This document shows, one piece after another, positions 25,620 through 36,615 of a DNA stretch of 64,000 nucleotides. Source of the stretch: Himantopus leucocephalus. Taxonomy: Eukaryota; Chordata; Aves; Charadriiformes; Recurvirostridae. Numbering within the stretch: position 1 is the first letter of the stretch; each line of letters begins with the position of its first letter. The DNA lies in NCBI GenBank assembly GCA_003993805.1, contig RSEF01000001.1, positions 57,476,974 to 57,540,973 of the forward strand. Direction: 5' to 3'. The notes beneath the pieces are model-generated. The model searched no databases, was not told the DNA's origin, and saw only the letters and a list, made by a program, of their open reading frames with translations. Position numbers and translations under genes: made by a program.

Positions 25620-28600
25620 CTGAAATGAGAAAGTACCTTGTAAAAAAAACAGGTGACAAAATACTGCGAACAACAAAACCCTGACTCTCCACAAAATGAC
25701 TTCTGTATGCTGCTTAGTTCTTACTTACGTACTGAAACAAAAGATACTTATGCCATGAATTAGTTTATTAGTCTCTTAAAAGAAAAATTCTCTCCTTAAA
25801 CTTGACTATTTTATCCTGACTGGTTGAAAAACAGCCAAAACATCTCAGTGCTACACATTAAGTCCAGGAAAAAACAAATTTATAAAATAAAAGAGGTCAT
25901 TGATATTCCATCAACTCGATGGTGTCTCTTTTAATTTGTTATTGAGTTGAAAAGTGTACATATTATACAGTTTAGTATGATGAATTAGCTAGCAGGTAGC
26001 AAAATGCATTAAGAACCGGTATTGTCAGGAGTACTGTTAGTAATTTTTCTTTTTATAGTCATTATAATAATAGTGAATTTACACTATGATGCCTTTTTGC
26101 TGATAGTCTCTAAAGAATAGATCTGAGTGTTTTATTTCTGGGAACTTGTGAGAATAGATTCAGAGTAATAGTAACCATTGAAAAAAAAAAGAATAGGAAA
26201 TCAAGTCCTTTTGAAACAAGTTTCATATGCAATTTAGCACACACACACAAAAAGAAACTACAGAAAAATGCACTTTTTGGCACAGTTCTGAGTAGATTAT
26301 TAAAAGTTTATAGCTTTTTTTGTACCTGTTGCTGTAAGGACTAGCAGAAAGAAAGAGACCTTTTTTCTACCAGTGCTGTCTCATTTAAAGTGTTGGTGTG
26401 GATAACATCACTCTATCCACATGGAATTAAGTTATCACATTCTAGTCATAATAACTGTGTCCCCACTAACAGTTGCATCCCTATAACTACTTCATTAAAG
26501 ATAAATGTGTTCATCTCATTCCTGCTAGAAGTTGCATGTTCATATGTAGACTCTAACCGTGGGACTGTGTGCACAGCAATAGCTACTAGAAGGAATCGAA
26601 CAGATCATCATGTAATAATTTGCAAAGAAATTGAGCCATTTCCTCCTATTTGCTGAAATATCTGTTTGTAAAGAAACCCCACAAATCTCAAAATATCATT
26701 TATAAAATAAGTCAGTATTCGATTATATGAATGATAGAAGAAAGATTTTGGTGTGTACTTCAAAACACCATCAGCTCTTTTAGTAGTCAGCATCTTAAAA
26801 ACATAAAATTACATGTTTTTCTTATTTGTTAAAATATCATGATAAAATTCTAATCAAGATTAGGAATGCAACCTAAGAAAATCTACTTATTTGGGAAACA
26901 ACTGACTAGAATATACACTTCAGACATCTTACAACTGAAAAGATGTGGGGTGTTATGGTGAAAGGTTGAATGTGGCAGAGCTTAAGGAATCAATAATGTC
27001 GGACAAGTTGGTTGGGGGGAAAAAAGCAGGGGAGAAGGAGGACATTGGACATTTGCACTTTCTTTGATTTCTGAAAGTTGCTGAATTAATTGTATGTCTC
27101 CAATTTTGAAGGTGAACTTAAAAGGAAAAATAAATAATGCAAATAACGATTGACACTGGTGGTTTTCCCTTACAAGAAAAACTCAGTAGCTGGGATTCTG
27201 CTCCAGATTAAGACATCTCATTTTACATATCTACATGGGTAAGAAGCATGTAAGCTCCCACCATATTCAGAGGCCAGATTGATAAAGCCAGTGGATCCTA
27301 AAGAGTGATGCCACTCACTATATGTTGTGGCTGGTCAGCTGAATCACTCCCTGTACTCTGTTAACTGTATTGACTAGACTATCAATGACTATAATGGGAC
27401 ACGACATCCAGTTTGCATTCAGATACCTACATTTTAGATGTCTTAATCATGAACTGAATCCTATTCTGCTGTTCCAGACATAAGTCTTACAGCTGTCTAT
27501 TGAACTCATTTAAGAGATAAATGTTTTTGTCAGGACAAAGTAAGAAAGAAGAATAAATCATGAAAAAGAAAAGCTTACAGACACCTGGATTGCACGGATT
27601 TCACTAATATCTGCATCAACTTCACTATCTTTGTTACATCTATACTACTAAATAAAACTGTCCAACAACTGTTAGGATCTACAGGAATTACTAGACTTAC
27701 ATCCTTTAAACTAAACTCTCCTCCTTCTCAAGACAGAGCTGGCCCATCCCAACAATTACTGGAAACGGTCTCTGGCCTTAGCTAAAACTTGCACTATGAC
27801 TGGGTACTATTTGTTACTGGCCATACCTTGCCAAAACCCACACAACAGTTTAACAGTACAGACTGCCAAGCACCAATGCCATCTCATGCCCTGATTTTGT
27901 TCAGTTTACTACTGTAAACAAAAATTATTTTTTTCTGAGAACTCCCATTTGTCTGTGATCAGTAAATATATGTAGTGACCACTAGAACGTGTGTGTGTCT
28001 GTGTCTTGCTTTCTAGCAGTGAAATACTGACAGAATATCAAAACATTACTTTTGGTTATTTTGTTAGTTGAAGTAGCAGAAGTTTGCAAAGGATTCAAAG
28101 ATTCTAGGTATATTATATGAACCAGGGAAGATGACAATGAAGGTTGCCTGTGCAACCTTTGGGCTTCTTATGTGTTAGCAGTGCTGTGTCTCACTTTTTA
28201 TCTAATGACCTACTACTTTCCAAAAAAACCCTTCCCGTTTCATTTAGTGTTCAGAATAAAGTTTGCTCAGTGAAGGAGCAGCTCTTCAACAATTTATCTT
28301 CTCTTTGTTCAAAAAGAGTGGTCCTATTACCTATTTACTGCACAGCATTCAGATTCTTCGTTGAATATCAAATTATTCAGAACCTCCTCAGATTTTTTGA
28401 CACCCATTATCTAAGGGGTTCACAGATATGTATTCATGTATCTTTACAAGGTGAGGCTGTAATGTGATAACATCCTAATTTGATAAATGGGAGATAAGGC
28501 ACAAGGAGATAATGCTGAAGATATCCACAAATTTTAGGCATCCAATTTGAAATTCTATAATTTTGCTTTCTTCAGAGTACTTAACATTGTGTAACACAGA

Positions 28601-28997
28601 ATATTTTCAAAGCACAGTTGCTATTGACTTCAGTAGCTCCATAAGTCAGGCCCCTAATGTCTCAAATTCTGCGTTCAAAAAAACAAGGAACGCTGTTAAT
28701 GACTACTTGGATAAAGTTTGGTCTGTCTTGATCAGCATAACAAAAGCTCTGGCAGAGACAGAGCTGTGTTCAGCTGCCTCAGCTGTCAGTTCTTTTCTTT
28801 GACACTTTTTGCTTTAACTAAGAGCTTTGTTAATTATATGACAAAAGGCAGCAAAGATCTCATAGCTATGCCTTCTTCACCTCATGATTTTGAGCAATGC
28901 AAACCACATCTATATTGGGCAATGAAAAAGACAGGTTGTCAGGAGAAAAATAGTACATGGTCATGATAAAGGTTAAGAAGCAAGCAGCATTGCATGC
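25620..28997. other. Inferred intron or non-coding DNA around a weak exon candidate
   Basis: AT-rich, with (CA)n at 26240-26250 and (GT)n at 27991-28005. Apart from the exon candidate at 27579-27639 I see only isolated splice-like words, including two AG..GT pairs close to the 584-nt exon. No repeat family was recognised. Confidence 0.45.
27579..27639 (-). CDS. Candidate internal exon (61 nt), low confidence
   Basis: On the minus strand the acceptor is TTTATTTAGTAGTATAG and the donor is TCT|GTAAGC, with an alternative CAG|GTGTCT nine bases...six bases earlier. The open frame reads NKDSEVDADISEIRAIQ, a charged, helix-like sequence. It needs two bases from the previous exon and exits in phase 0. 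That does not fit the first acceptor of the 584-nt exon (phase 1), but does fit its alternative acceptor at 25604. The acceptor is weak and the exon is short, so chance is a serious alternative. Confidence 0.25.
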
Positions 28998-29160
28998 TGC
29001 ACTGCAGCCCTAGAACAGGTTATCCAGAGAGGTGACACCTTCATCCTTGGAAGTTTTCAAGACCTGTCTAGGAAAAGTCATGTCTGATCTGATGACATTC
29101 CTGCTCCAAACAGGAGGATGAACTAGATGACCTCCAGACGTCCCTTCGAACCAACGCTTT
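28998..29160 (+). repeat. Ancient CR1-type LINE 3' end
   Basis: The segment follows the old CR1 3' end in order. It shows CTAGAACAGGTTATCCAGAG (the W/N-L-P region before the stop), CATCCTTGGAAGTTTTCAAG, CCTGCTCCAAACAGGAGGAT, GAACTAGATGACCTCC and CGTCCCTTCGAACC. The divergence and the use of GATGACCTCC in place of the avian GATGATCTT indicate the older, amniote-type subfamily. No terminal 8-bp repeats remain. Confidence 0.75.
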
Positions 29161-29413
29161 AATAATCCAATTATAATTCTGAATCTTTTGACTTTTGAAT
29201 TGATAACTGTTAAGTTTAATGCTCTTTTAATACAGATTTTTATTATTATTTTAATTTCTTAATGTAGTTTATGTTTAATACTTTTATGTTCAGAGAATAA
29301 TGAGAGTACAGAGATGGGACTATACCACTGCTCTAAATAGTATAGTAGCCTATCACTCACTGTATTGTTCTAAAGAAATCATAGAAGGAAAAAAATAATC
29401 CATGCAACAGAGT

Positions 29414-29640
29414 CATAAAATCATAGAATCATAGAATGGTTTAGGTTGGAAGNNNNNNNNNNNNNNNNNNNNNNNNNNNNNNNNNNNNNNNNNNNNNNNN
29501 NNNNNNNNNNNNNNNNNNNNNNNNNNNNNNNNNNNNNNNNNNNNNNNNNNNNGCAAACTTGCTGAGGGTGCACTCAATCCCACTGTCCCTGTCTCCAACA
29601 AAGATGCTGAGCAGCACGGGTCCCAGTACAGATGCAGAGT
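29414..29640 (-). repeat. CR1 LINE, interrupted by an assembly gap
   Basis: On the minus strand the right part (29553-29640) encodes LGPVLLSIFVGDRDSGIECT and then LSKF, which is the CR1 RT segment just before the FADD box. The left part (29414-29452) is the CR1 3' terminus, with CTTCCAACCTAAACCATTCT and ATTCTATGATT repeats. The 100-N block lies between them. A CR1 normally has about 0.9 kb between these points, so missing sequence is likely, unless the copy was internally deleted. Confidence 0.85.
29453..29552. other. Assembly gap (100 N)
   Basis: Exactly 100 N, the conventional placeholder for a gap of unknown size. It falls inside a CR1 copy, which explains the failed assembly. The predicted peptides with X runs across it are meaningless. 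Confidence 0.98.
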
Positions 29641-32600
29641 ACACTTTCTTTCTTATTCCAAGTCAGTATTTGTTGACCTAAGACCTGAAGCATGAGATAT
29701 TAAATAACCTCTTCAAACTCTGCCATATCTAAAACTGCAACAACGTTTTCATTGCTCATGTGAATGTCCAAGATCTTAGTCTCAAGAACTTAAAGTATAA
29801 AAACCTCTAAATAGGATAATATAACGCTTCTTCTGTATCCTTGCTACAATAGGCAATTTTACTTAAAAAAAAAAAAAATAATCCTTCCTTAGCTTTTAAT
29901 AATTATCCATATCTGATATTGGTGTCTTTTTATTGCTGCATATTTCTGCCATAAATTTGAAGACAACTGATACTGAAATCAGTATTTCTTCTGCAGCTTA
30001 GTAGTGATGCACAAAATGTGACATTTTATGGATTATTTTCTGTCTGTTTTTAAACATGTTGAAATTATCCTTGTTCTTTTGAATACTGCTGTGCATTGAA
30101 AAAAATCCTCTCATTAAGTTGCTTATACTGATGATCAATGTCCTGTATGGTTAGAATTAATCTTAAATCTACTGACATATCTGAGAAATTCAGACTCTCC
30201 ATTCCTATTGTGTTCTATCCCCTAACTTTATCATATGATTTGAGCCTTTTCATTAGATGCTTTATTTTTATTTGTTTCAACAAACTTAACTGGCAGGAAG
30301 AAATGGTATGATATGCAATTATATTGCATAGGTCTATACTCAGTGAACAGCAAGATAATGATACCAGTTTTGCTTTCTCATGGGTTTTGAATAAGCCTTC
30401 TGAGAATGGACTTTAAGAAAGAACGTAGGGACACCAGGGAGAGGGAATAGGTGGAGAATTTCAGGCTCTGGCATTGAATCCCAATGGGGAGAAGTTTTCT
30501 GCTTATGATACCTTATTTTTTTTCCTTTTGCAAAAACATTTCTTTTTGTAATCTTAAAAAAAAGCCAACAGAAAAAGACCTTGCTTCCTCATCAGATACT
30601 GCTTTTCTTACCACCGTATCTTTTTACTTGTAAATAGTGTCCTAAATACCAAAACATAAACAGGTATCTTTTCTACAGGTCTTTAGTGTTATTACAAGTT
30701 CATGTACAGCTTACCCATCTGAGTGGATTACTTCTGAAAATCACTGTGATACCGCCATACCTGTGTTGCAGGGAAAACATGTACATTGGGAACTACAAAT
30801 AAATTCAGTTCTTCCATAATCTCAAAGCCACAGATACATATTGCTATTATCACCAGTTTATATACAACAAACTGGCATTTAGGAAGCAGACTGCAATTCA
30901 ATCAGCTATTTATTTACACACTGGCGCACCCCAGCACTGTTGCTTGTGGTACATATATAGAACTCTGTGGAATACCATTTCTCACTTCCAGTATTTTAGA
31001 GTTATAATTCACAGATGCTTTACCAAACTCACATATCTATTTTCTGAATCTGACACCAAGACAACAGAGCACATTAAGAAAATCAGGAGCATACTAAATA
31101 CTGTGAATTTTGCATTCATGTAAAGCTGGAAGTCAGCTTATTCACATTTGTATCTCAAGAGATTCCATATTCAAAACTAAAGTACATTCAGTAGAATAAC
31201 AGTTGTTAATAATAGTAATGAAAAGAGCTGTAATAGATAAATTATAACGACAGAGTTACATCTTTAACAGGCATTGCTGTTGCCATGGCACAAGTTTCTA
31301 ATGTAAAATAAAAATCCCACTAGAAATTTCTTCTATAGCTATGGTAACAACTGTATTGTGACACCTGCACTATTAATCTATTGAAGTTCTGTTTTCATTT
31401 GATCCAGAAAGATGTTTTTAGCAGCACACTCTGCATGTGTAATATCTGCCCAAAAATGTATTCTCAACTCCCCTTTCTCACACTCAGTTGATTGATAAAA
31501 CTACTAGTCACAGCTGAGTAATATTTGGAGAGTACCCTCTCATAGAAGGATAGTAAGCAAAGAAGTCATCTTATTTGCATGGAAAAGATTGCTTCGGACA
31601 CACTACAATACCTCCAGCAGTGCTGATATTGGTTGTATTGCCAAAGTGATATCATACAATGGGATGATCAGCAAGAAAAGGTGTAAGACAGAAAATTCAA
31701 AGTCTTTAGAATCTGAAGGAACAATATTCAGGAATGCATTATTTCACACAGCAAATGACATGGTGGTCTGACCAAGCTCCAGCTCTTTGATGGCAGTATG
31801 TTGGGTGCAGATATCTTTGATGAGGCAGTGCAATGTTTTCTCACTCTAGTAAATGTTATAGCAAGGTACCATGGACCTGTGTGGGAGATATAACAACACT
31901 ATTACTAAGCAACTAACGGAGAATGTGGGCTTCTACTGTCATCAACAACAACACAGAAAAGGAGCAACAGTGTCCAGCCAGATTGCTGCTTCTCCTTCTG
32001 CTTCCTCCTAAATCTAAAGAAACGACCAGAAGGTGATTTGCAAGGTTGGTGTTGGCAGTCTCCAGGCTCTGTGCCCAGGTTCCAACATTACCATCTTCTC
32101 AAAGCCATACAGTCCCTTAGAAATCACAGTTAAATTCTCTGTGGATTATGTGTTTGCTCTCACTAGCTTCATAACTGCCAATTCAATCCCTTAACATTGC
32201 AGTCTGCACTTGACTGTGTACTGAAGGATTTTGCTGCCTTACTATCGCTACCTTTGTGGTAGTTTCACTGTCTACATTTTACTCATCTCTTCCACAATGA
32301 CCCATCAGGAACTGCAAAAGATGAGAAAGATTTCAGGGGAAAGATAGTTCCATATGGAGTTTTCTGAACATTGCTTGCCAGCATCTAATGGAGAAAAAAG
32401 CTTTCAGTGAGGAAGGATATTAGTTGGTAATTACTGCTAATTCTAAGCACATCATAATATCCAAATACAGTTCTTGCCCAAAATTTCAGCCATATGAGTG
32501 TAACCTAGTGCAAATAGAGTTAATTTTAACTGTTATAGAGATCTGTTGACTCTCCTGTACATTTTCAAAAATTTGTTTTGATGCTTATAGAGTATATTCT

Positions 32601-35600
32601 GTTTTTGAGGGGGACATAAATTTAATTTTTTACATAGATCACATAAGGGGTTAATCTTTAACTGCAAATTCAACCTAGACAAAAATATAGAGCTGCAGCT
32701 GCCACCTCCATAATGCCGTTTCCATGAGAATTTCTTTCTATGTGACTATATAAGGTATGGTTCCTAGATGTCTTAATGACAGACATCCTCTCACGAACCA
32801 TCACATTTTACAGTACAAGATTTCGCCTTACACCTGCTCATCAAAATAAGAATCCTTCAGGAACCTAACATGTTAACATGTTTATGGACTAAAAATTTCA
32901 GCCACATAAAATAATGTTCAACATTCCCCAGGTAAAACACTCGACTAATTCAACATCTGTGTTCAAACTAAAATTCTACATGAATATTTCAACTCTACCG
33001 TACAGTAAAAAAGAAAAAAAACCCCAACAGTATTTCTTTGTAACACTCAAGCAACCTTTCATAAGAAATTCTGAGAAATGAATGGAAATGGATGCAAAAT
33101 GTAATTTTGCAGAAAGATCACATATAATTGCACTGCGAAATTCTGTGGCAATCTCTTCTTGCAGGAGAAAGCTAGCAGTTGAGTGGGCTGTGGCTGCGCT
33201 CAGAAAGTACACGTTAATTTGACAATGTAGTACAGCAGGGAAGAGTAATAGAAGAGGAGAATTTGGTGACTCTTAATAACCAAAATCAGTGCAAAGCAGT
33301 AGGAATGTGACAGATGAGCTCTTGAAACCATATCCTTTTGTTGAAGACTCTAATGAAATCTCATTAATTTTTCCACTCGATATCTCACACATCAAATGCA
33401 AAGAAGGAATGACAAAGTCCTACACCAACTGGGAACAAAACTTAGTAACTGTCAAGGCAAGAAAGACTGGAAAAATAATGAATGATTTTTAGAATGCTGT
33501 TTCTAAAAGGAGATGTTGCTCAACAATTTCATCACTTGTATTTGGAAGGACGGATTTGCCAAGTAACAATTCAGTTTCGCCAAGCATGAGACAAAAGTAG
33601 AGGGAATACAAAATACATGTTCTGGCACTTGCACTGATCATACACTTCTGACTTTCCTAACCTTGATAAAGAATATATTTCTAATCTGAACAGTACTTTC
33701 ATCATACTTAACATGTGATACAAAGTAGTTTGTCTCTCCTCTCCTCATTCCCCATACAAGCTCATCTTATAATTATATTTCAAAGCCAGCAAGAATGGAA
33801 TAAGTGCTTTCATAAGAAATAATGTTAAATAAAGACACACACTCCCAAATAGCCTCATTATATTTTTTTGCAAAATTTCCTGTTAGGTAGCAGAAACAAA
33901 GCTGTAAGGACAGAAAGTGTATAAATATTAAAAATGTCTAGAAAGTATCTCTGGCTCTAGAATTACAGTCCAGTTCTAGATGTAGATATGTGCAGTCATG
34001 GAAGATTACATCCAAAACTGCAAACTTTTTCACCTCTATGTGGAATACTTACTGAAGTTTTATATAATTACTTACATGTAACTGTTTTGAAACTAATCAC
34101 TGAAAATCATGGTCTTAGCAAGCTTGCAACTCACTACAACTACAACTACTACTACTCACTTTTGCTATTAATACTATGTGGGGAAAGTGAAGGAATAAAA
34201 AATAGATTCTTTATATTCGTTTTCCCCTTACGATTTATTTGGGGGTTGCAAATGTGAAAGGATAACCATATAAATTCTTTTGAAAAGTATTCACAAAACA
34301 TAAATGATCTTAAAAAAAATTCAATCTAAATGATTATGTGCAAAAGAATTTAGCTAAGACTATTAATTTTCTAGGCAGATTCACAATCTCTAAAAGACGT
34401 TTACTTTTCACAAATAACTGTAGTTACTTTAAAAGTAATGTCACACACAGGGTGCTTAAAGGCAGATTCTGTGAAAAGAAGGGAAGAGATTCAGGTGACT
34501 AAACACACATATATGGCCATTTTAGACACAGTAGGGTATCCAAGGTGACTGCAAGGGCTGGCAGGTGTGACACACAACTTCCTGGAAACCTGGGTCTTTC
34601 TGGGAAAGTAGCAAGAAGCCAGAAAGGGTATCTGGACGGTCCAAATTGGTCTAGACATTTCTGTTTAGGCACTTGAATTGTTTCTTAGAGGTCAAATGGG
34701 AGCAGACAAGGAGTACTGATGGTGGTACCCATGTAGACAATACATCTCAAAGAATCCATTACTGTAGAATAAATAATTGCTTGAAGCGATTCTGTGCATA
34801 TACCCCACTTCAGATGACTCAGATACACTTACCTTAGACAAGAACTGAAAACCTGTCAGCATTTTAAGTAATGATTGTTGGATACTTCTACCAAACTAGT
34901 CATCAAGTTAAGAAGCCAGATCACCTGAGTCGCACAGAGCAGGAAAGGTTGGCTGAGCCCTGGTATTAGCTCAGGACATGTTGGAAACATATGTGCAATT
35001 GGAACATGGAATTAACTTGCTCTTAATTGACTATGCTAGCAGGGTCAATGTGTGGCTTCACTAAGCTATGAGCATGCAGAAAAGCATTAGTTCAATTTCA
35101 GATTTAGTTATAGGAAAAACAAGCATTAGACTACAATAGTTCAGCCATAGAAAAGCGGTGGATGAAGTTGGAAGACAATTATCAACTTTCAGACTCCATC
35201 ACAAATGACACTTTACTAAGCTCTCTCACTAACACAGAGCAAAAAGCACCTAAGGAGCAAAAAGGACAAGTTGAAAAAAAGGAAGAGAAATGATTAATCT
35301 GCAGCTGTTTGAAGCAAAAGTTGCAAACCAGCATCCTTCAGGCTATTTGCAGGAGTATCTTAGTTAACTGGACTTTACCAAAACTTACAGAAACTTTCTC
35401 CTTGTCTTAAAAGAGCAGATATAAGTAAGAAAACTTCATTTCAATACTTTTCTCTGACTGCTTTGCATACTTATGTGAATCAAAAATATGATTATGAAAA
35501 ACTGTATGAATCAACAAGTAGTTGCTGGTCAGAAGCTCCCACAGAGATATTTTCTTGACATTTCCAAATGTAGGTCAGCTCTCTTCATGAGAAAAAGAGG

Positions 35601-35899
35601 GTCTGCCATCCATGTTTCTGAACTACAGAGTTTGATACAGAGAGGCACAGTTTAATCCAATTAAAATCCCACTTACACAAGTGGCTGAAAAGTCACACAA
35701 CCTAAGTGCTACACAGAGAAATCCTGAATGATATATATTCTGTTAGCATCATGTGCAAGTCAGAAGACAAAGTTTCATTTAGCAAATATCTGTGGCAACA
35801 GAAAACATTACCACCTACCCATCAGCCAGAAGGTATCATTCAACAGCTCCACTGCCAGAGCCGTTTGTTAGAACGGCCTCTGATCTGCTTAGGGCAAAT

Positions 35900-35939
35900 C
35901 AGCTGTGCCAATTTGGGTTCAGCTGTGCCAATGTGGGTA
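35900..35939 (+). repeat. Two-copy 20-bp tandem duplication
   Basis: CAGCTGTGCCAATTTGGGTT is followed immediately by CAGCTGTGCCAATGTGGGTA, so 18 of 20 bases are identical. Each copy carries an E-box-like CAGCTG and a CCAAT word. Confidence 0.85.
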
Positions 35940-36586
35940 GAGTAGTTGACTTCATCTGGTTTATTTTGCTTGAGATGAATTAGAAAGTTCTCACAGAAAC
36001 CCTTCTGCTGAAGCGAGACCTGGGAGTAGCCACACATGAAAAAAGTGCAATGACGAGGAGGTGCCGGTAACATCTTCAATCGCTTCCACAGAATTCTGCC
36101 ATTCACAAAAGGATGATACTTCTCTGAAATGGAAGGGTCAGCTTTCCTCTCTGAAACACGTCAGGTGGATACTCCCCTAAGGCACTAAATAGCTCAGCTT
36201 TTCAAAAATGTTACACCTACTGAGAATAATGTTTTCTTGGATAGGTGGAAAAATGTGCATGATGACAATAAAGATTAGCGTGGTCTAACAAAGAGGACTA
36301 TTTTACCAAGCTAAAAGGATTTAAGACGGTATATCTTTCAAAAACATCCTCCAGACTGGTAGAAACACATGAATAAAGTTGTTTAAGTCTAAGAACTGTA
36401 AACAGGAAAACAGAATGTGAAACTAAGGGATCAGAAAATGCACTAATATTGGTAGGAATTATTCCATTATAGGCCCATAATTTATAGCCCAGATTCTGCT
36501 CAGGGAACAGCCTGATCAGAATATCAGGAATAATAGGTTGTAGAAAACTCTTCCTCACCAGAGAACCTGATCCAGTTGTTACTGAT

Positions 36587-36615
36587 TATCTAATTACTGA
36601 TCCAGTAATTAGATA
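36587..36615. repeat. Perfect inverted repeat, 13-bp arms, 3-nt loop
   Basis: TATCTAATTACTG and CAGTAATTAGATA are exact reverse complements separated by ATC. This is the strongest short hairpin I found by eye in the window. The arms are AT-rich, so a DNA cruciform or a weak RNA hairpin are both possible. No known MITE termini are recognised. Confidence 0.9.

Noticed and set aside
29345..29365. Minus-strand 9-nt microexon-like arrangement (TTTCTTTAG, nine bases, GTGAGT)
   Set aside because: It lies beside a repeat and gap region with no partner exons. Microexon-sized pairs occur by chance repeatedly in this window.
30612..30760. Two short minus-strand exon-like segments (30612-30641 and 30715-30760)
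   Set aside because: Both have donors and acceptors, but joining them gives an in-frame stop and a 73-nt intron. Treated as chance.
34833..34895. 63-nt minus-strand segment with donor AAG|GTAAGTG and open frame FGRSIQQSLLKMLTGF...
   Set aside because: The donor is very good, but the phase (0/0) does not fit the neighbouring candidate exons, and 21 open codons are not significant.
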